The position numbers and the translations under genes were made by a program. The notes beneath the pieces are model-generated. The model worked only from the letters and a program-made list of their open reading frames with translations, made no database searches and was not told the origin of the DNA. Below are positions 61,875 to 64,000 of a stretch of 64,000 bases of DNA, in pieces; within the stretch, counting starts at the first letter, position 1, and the number at the start of each line of letters is the position of its first letter. The stretch is from Neobacillus niacini (GTDB lineage Bacteria > Bacillota > Bacilli > Bacillales > Cytobacillaceae), in assembly GCF_023715415.1 (NCBI RefSeq), contig NZ_JAMBOB010000002.1, positions 594,352 through 658,351 of the forward strand, read 5' to 3'.

Positions 61875-63895
61875 GTGCGCTTGGCAGCGCTTCGCTCTAA
61901 TGGGTGAAAGTCCCTAACATGCCGTTGTGGCGGAAATGTATAGCTGACAGGTAGTGCGAGTATCGTGAGATTTCGTGCGGAGGACTTGAAGGCAAAACTC
62001 GGAACAGGTGGCTGAAACCATGTTGGCTGATAAGATGGGATAACCTTACAAAAGATGGGGATGTCCAATACCACTCTGTATCTTACTAGTTATGAGGACT
62101 GGCTTCGAGTGAAAGGCGAAGAAAGTGACCCAAGGAGATCTCATCCTTTCCACCGTAGGTGGTAAATCTTTTTCAAAGCCGCGATGGACAAGAAATTGAC
62201 CACGGAGGGTGAGAAGTCAGAGCAGGGGATAGTAGTGAATAAACTTGTCGGAAATGCCGCAAAGATAAGTGACTTACCACAAGTTGGTAAGACAGACGCT
62301 GACCCAAAAGGCAGTGTACTGATGCGAAGCCCGTCTGCCCATGGAAGTAAAGCAATACGAACTTATTACTCGTCATGTACTAAACAGAAGTCAACGAGGC
62401 AGATAGCCCAAGAGTTGAGACCGAAAGGAAGTAGGTTGTTTAGGGCGTAGTACTAATTTAGGTATCTGTAATTGAATTAACTATACTGCTGATATCTAAT
62501 TAGGAAAGGAAACGAATACATGAATGAATCGATAGGAAAACGAAGCTTACGTGTAGTTGAGAATTCTAAAAAGAAACGCAAGTGGTACAGCCTAATTGAT
62601 AAAATTTGGGACTATCAAAACCTGGAACAGGCTTTTTATGATGTAAAGAAGAATCGTGGTGCACACGGTGTGGATAAAATAACGATAAAAGAGTTTGAGA
62701 AAGAATTGGAACACAACTTAAGAGTGCTCCAAGAATCTTTACGTGCAAAAACATATCGTGCAAAACCAGTCAGAAGAGTCTATATTCCAAAGGCTGATGG
62801 CTCAAAACGTCCATTAGGTATTCCCACAGTAGGAGACAGAACTATCCAAGCTGCAACCAAAAGAATTCTCGAACCCATTTTTGAACAGAAGTTTCTAGAA
62901 TGTAGTTATGGATTCCGTCCGAATCGAAGTGCTCATATGGCAATTGAACAAATCCGTCAGGATTTGAAAGATGGCTACACGTATGTAATTGATGCCGATA
63001 TAAAGACGTACTTTGATTCAATCCCACATGATAAGCTTCTTGAGTTAATCAAGGAAGAAGTCGTGGATAGTAGCGTACTAGCACTAATCTTACAGTTCTT
63101 AAAATCAGGAATCCTCGAGGACGGTATATACTATCAAAATGATAAGGGGAGTCCACAGGGCGGTGTAATCAGTCCGTTGTTAGCGAACATCTTCCTTCAT
63201 CCACTAGACGAAATGATGATGGAGCGAGGTCATCGCTTAACTAGGTATGCAGATGACTTCGTCATCTGTTGTAAGTCCCGAAAGGGAGCAGAAAGGGTTT
63301 TGAAAACAATATCGAAACTCCTTGAAAATGAACTAGGGTTGAAAATACATCCAGAAAAGACGAAAATCGTGGACAACCTTGAGGAACCGTTTGTCTTTTT
63401 AGGGTATGTCTTCAAACATGGATACTTTCACTCCCCATCTGATAAAGCCGTGGGGAAGTTCAAGAAAAGAATCAAGGAAGTAACCAAAAGAAACCAAACG
63501 GTCAATTTAGAGGAGTTTGTTAAACGTCGCTTAAATCCTATCATTAGAGGATGGGGAAGGTACTTCGGCATTGGCTATTCAAAGAAACTATTTCAAAACT
63601 TGGACTCATGGATTCGAAGAAGATTACGGATGATTCAGCTGAGAAGTTGGAGAAAAATAAGAAAACTCCATAGGGAACTCAGAAGAAGGAATTGGGAGGG
63701 AGAACTTCCGCAACTAGTAATGACTAGATGGAAAAATTCAATGACCCTACATGCACATTTTGCAATTCCTAATGAAAGATTTTGCGAAATAAAACTTGTG
63801 TTTCTTTTGGACATTTATAATGAACTACATCCCCAACGGGGATAAAGTGGAGGAGCCGTATGCGATGACCCGCACGTGAGTCTGTCTAACAATTG
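61875..63895 (+). mobile_element. Group II intron, probably bacterial class C
   Basis: The 5' end GTGCGC at 61875 fits the intron consensus. About 640 bases of structured non-coding RNA follow (domains I-III), then the reverse transcriptase gene in domain IV. After it, GGAGCCGTATGCGATGACCC and GCACGTGAGTC resemble domain V, with some irregular pairs. The 3' end is near 63895 but not exactly placed. Insertion directly behind a terminator T-run and a maturase without an HNH endonuclease are both hallmarks of class C introns. Confidence 0.82.
62520..63845 (+). CDS. ltrA: Group II intron reverse transcriptase/maturase
   Basis: A 441-residue intron-encoded protein that splices and mobilises the intron. 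Reverse transcriptase blocks are in order: RVYIPKADGSKRPLGIPTV near 95, FLECSYGFRPNRSAHMAIEQ near 125, YVIDADIKTYFDSI near 155, SPQGGVISPLLANI near 213, the catalytic YADD near 243 and FLGYVF near 297. The maturase/X domain (KRRLNPIIRGWGRYF, RRRLRMIQLRSWRK) follows. No HNH endonuclease domain follows. AGGAAAGGAAACG precedes the ATG. The frame is complete. Confidence 0.95.
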   Translation: MNESIGKRSLRVVENSKKKRKWYSLIDKIWDYQNLEQAFYDVKKNRGAHGVDKITIKEFEKELEHNLRVLQESLRAKTYRAKPVRRVYIPKADGSKRPLGIPTVGDRTIQAATKRILEPIFEQKFLECSYGFRPNRSAHMAIEQIRQDLKDGYTYVIDADIKTYFDSIPHDKLLELIKEEVVDSSVLALILQFLKSGILEDGIYYQNDKGSPQGGVISPLLANIFLHPLDEMMMERGHRLTRYADDFVICCKSRKGAERVLKTISKLLENELGLKIHPEKTKIVDNLEEPFVFLGYVFKHGYFHSPSDKAVGKFKKRIKEVTKRNQTVNLEEFVKRRLNPIIRGWGRYFGIGYSKKLFQNLDSWIRRRLRMIQLRSWRKIRKLHRELRRRNWEGELPQLVMTRWKNSMTLHAHFAIPNERFCEIKLVFLLDIYNELHPQRG

Positions 63896-63966
63896 TCACT
63901 TTTCCCAACTTGTCCGATAGGAAAACACATACTATTGTCGAATTTATAGTATAAGGAGATGATTGT

Positions 63967-64000
63967 ATGCCATATATTCTTGGTGAGGATAGAAATCAGT
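63967..64000 (+). CDS. Start of a gene cut by the window edge
   Basis: ATG at 63967 with AAGGAGATGATTGT before it opens MPYILGEDRNQ and runs off the right end. A TTGTCC/TATTGT promoter with a 17-base spacer lies at about 63908-63936. The opening words recall IS1182-type transposases (M-x-Y-I-x-G-x-x-R-x-Q), which is a guess from 11 residues. Confidence 0.45.
   Translation, partial: MPYILGEDRNQ

Noticed and set aside
62184..62450. 88-codon frame ahead of the reverse transcriptase
   Set aside because: It lies in the structured RNA part of the group II intron, which explains the lack of stops.

Overview
The window is low-GC DNA with strong Shine-Dalgarno sequences (AGGAGG type), frequent TTG/GTG starts, lipobox lipoproteins and hairpin-plus-T-run terminators. 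Family content (M3 oligoendopeptidase, DUF6933/pRiA4b ORF-3, UPF0158, a YkqA-like cyclotransferase, a PaiB-like protein, a Bacillus-type group II intron) points to a chromosome of a Bacillaceae member (Bacillus sensu lato). The species cannot be fixed from the sequence. Much of the window is accessory: broken genes, duplications and repeats are unusually dense.

Region by region. 0-9 kb is mostly housekeeping or metabolic: an aldo/keto reductase, a small membrane protein, an M3 peptidase, a DUF6933/pRiA4b protein, a lipoprotein, an M20/M28-type peptidase and a TPR-winged-helix regulator. Remnants of TetR and SDR genes lie between them. 9-12 kb has a zinc-ribbon protein, a UPF0158 protein and decayed second copies of the M3 peptidase and pRiA4b genes. 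12-18.4 kb looks like a degraded plasmid or phage replication region: an SMC/Rad50-like ATPase, a MazF/PemK toxin with its antitoxin, a DnaD-like plus DnaB-like pair and a thermonuclease. It is sprinkled with four copies of a REP-like palindrome. 18.4-20.2 kb has an aldo/keto reductase and a PaiB-like protein. 20.6-27.3 kb is a coherent catabolic operon: GntR regulator, argininosuccinate-lyase-like C-N lyase, TAXI-TRAP transporter and opine-type dehydrogenase. It probably serves uptake and cleavage of an N-carboxyalkyl (opine-like) amino acid.

28-59.6 kb is defence-like accessory DNA. Two very large STAND/NACHT-type NTPases (1258 and 1579 aa), each with an N-terminal HEPN-like RN...H motif, converge around a 659-aa protein with a C-terminal coiled coil and membrane hairpin. 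A methyltransferase-like gene follows. Next is an uncharacterised four-gene locus (a 547-aa coiled-coil protein divergent from an overlapping 968/85/462-aa operon); this is the best candidate for an undescribed system. A DUF262 gene is present twice: a frameshifted copy at 48 kb, and an intact copy at 56.5 kb followed directly by a DUF262-DUF1524 partner, forming a GmrSD-like type IV restriction pair. The 1.4-kb direct repeats enclose a metabolic segment (3-hydroxyisobutyrate-dehydrogenase-like protein, two aldo/keto reductases, a retropepsin-like pair, a second TPR-winged-helix regulator, a two-domain gamma-glutamylcyclotransferase) plus IS1182-type transposase and AraC remnants.

59.7-64 kb carries two decayed 3' ends of an ATP-dependent DNA ligase gene. 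The second ends in an intrinsic terminator, and a group II intron encoding a reverse transcriptase/maturase sits directly behind the terminator T-run, the usual target of bacterial class C introns. A new gene begins at the right edge.
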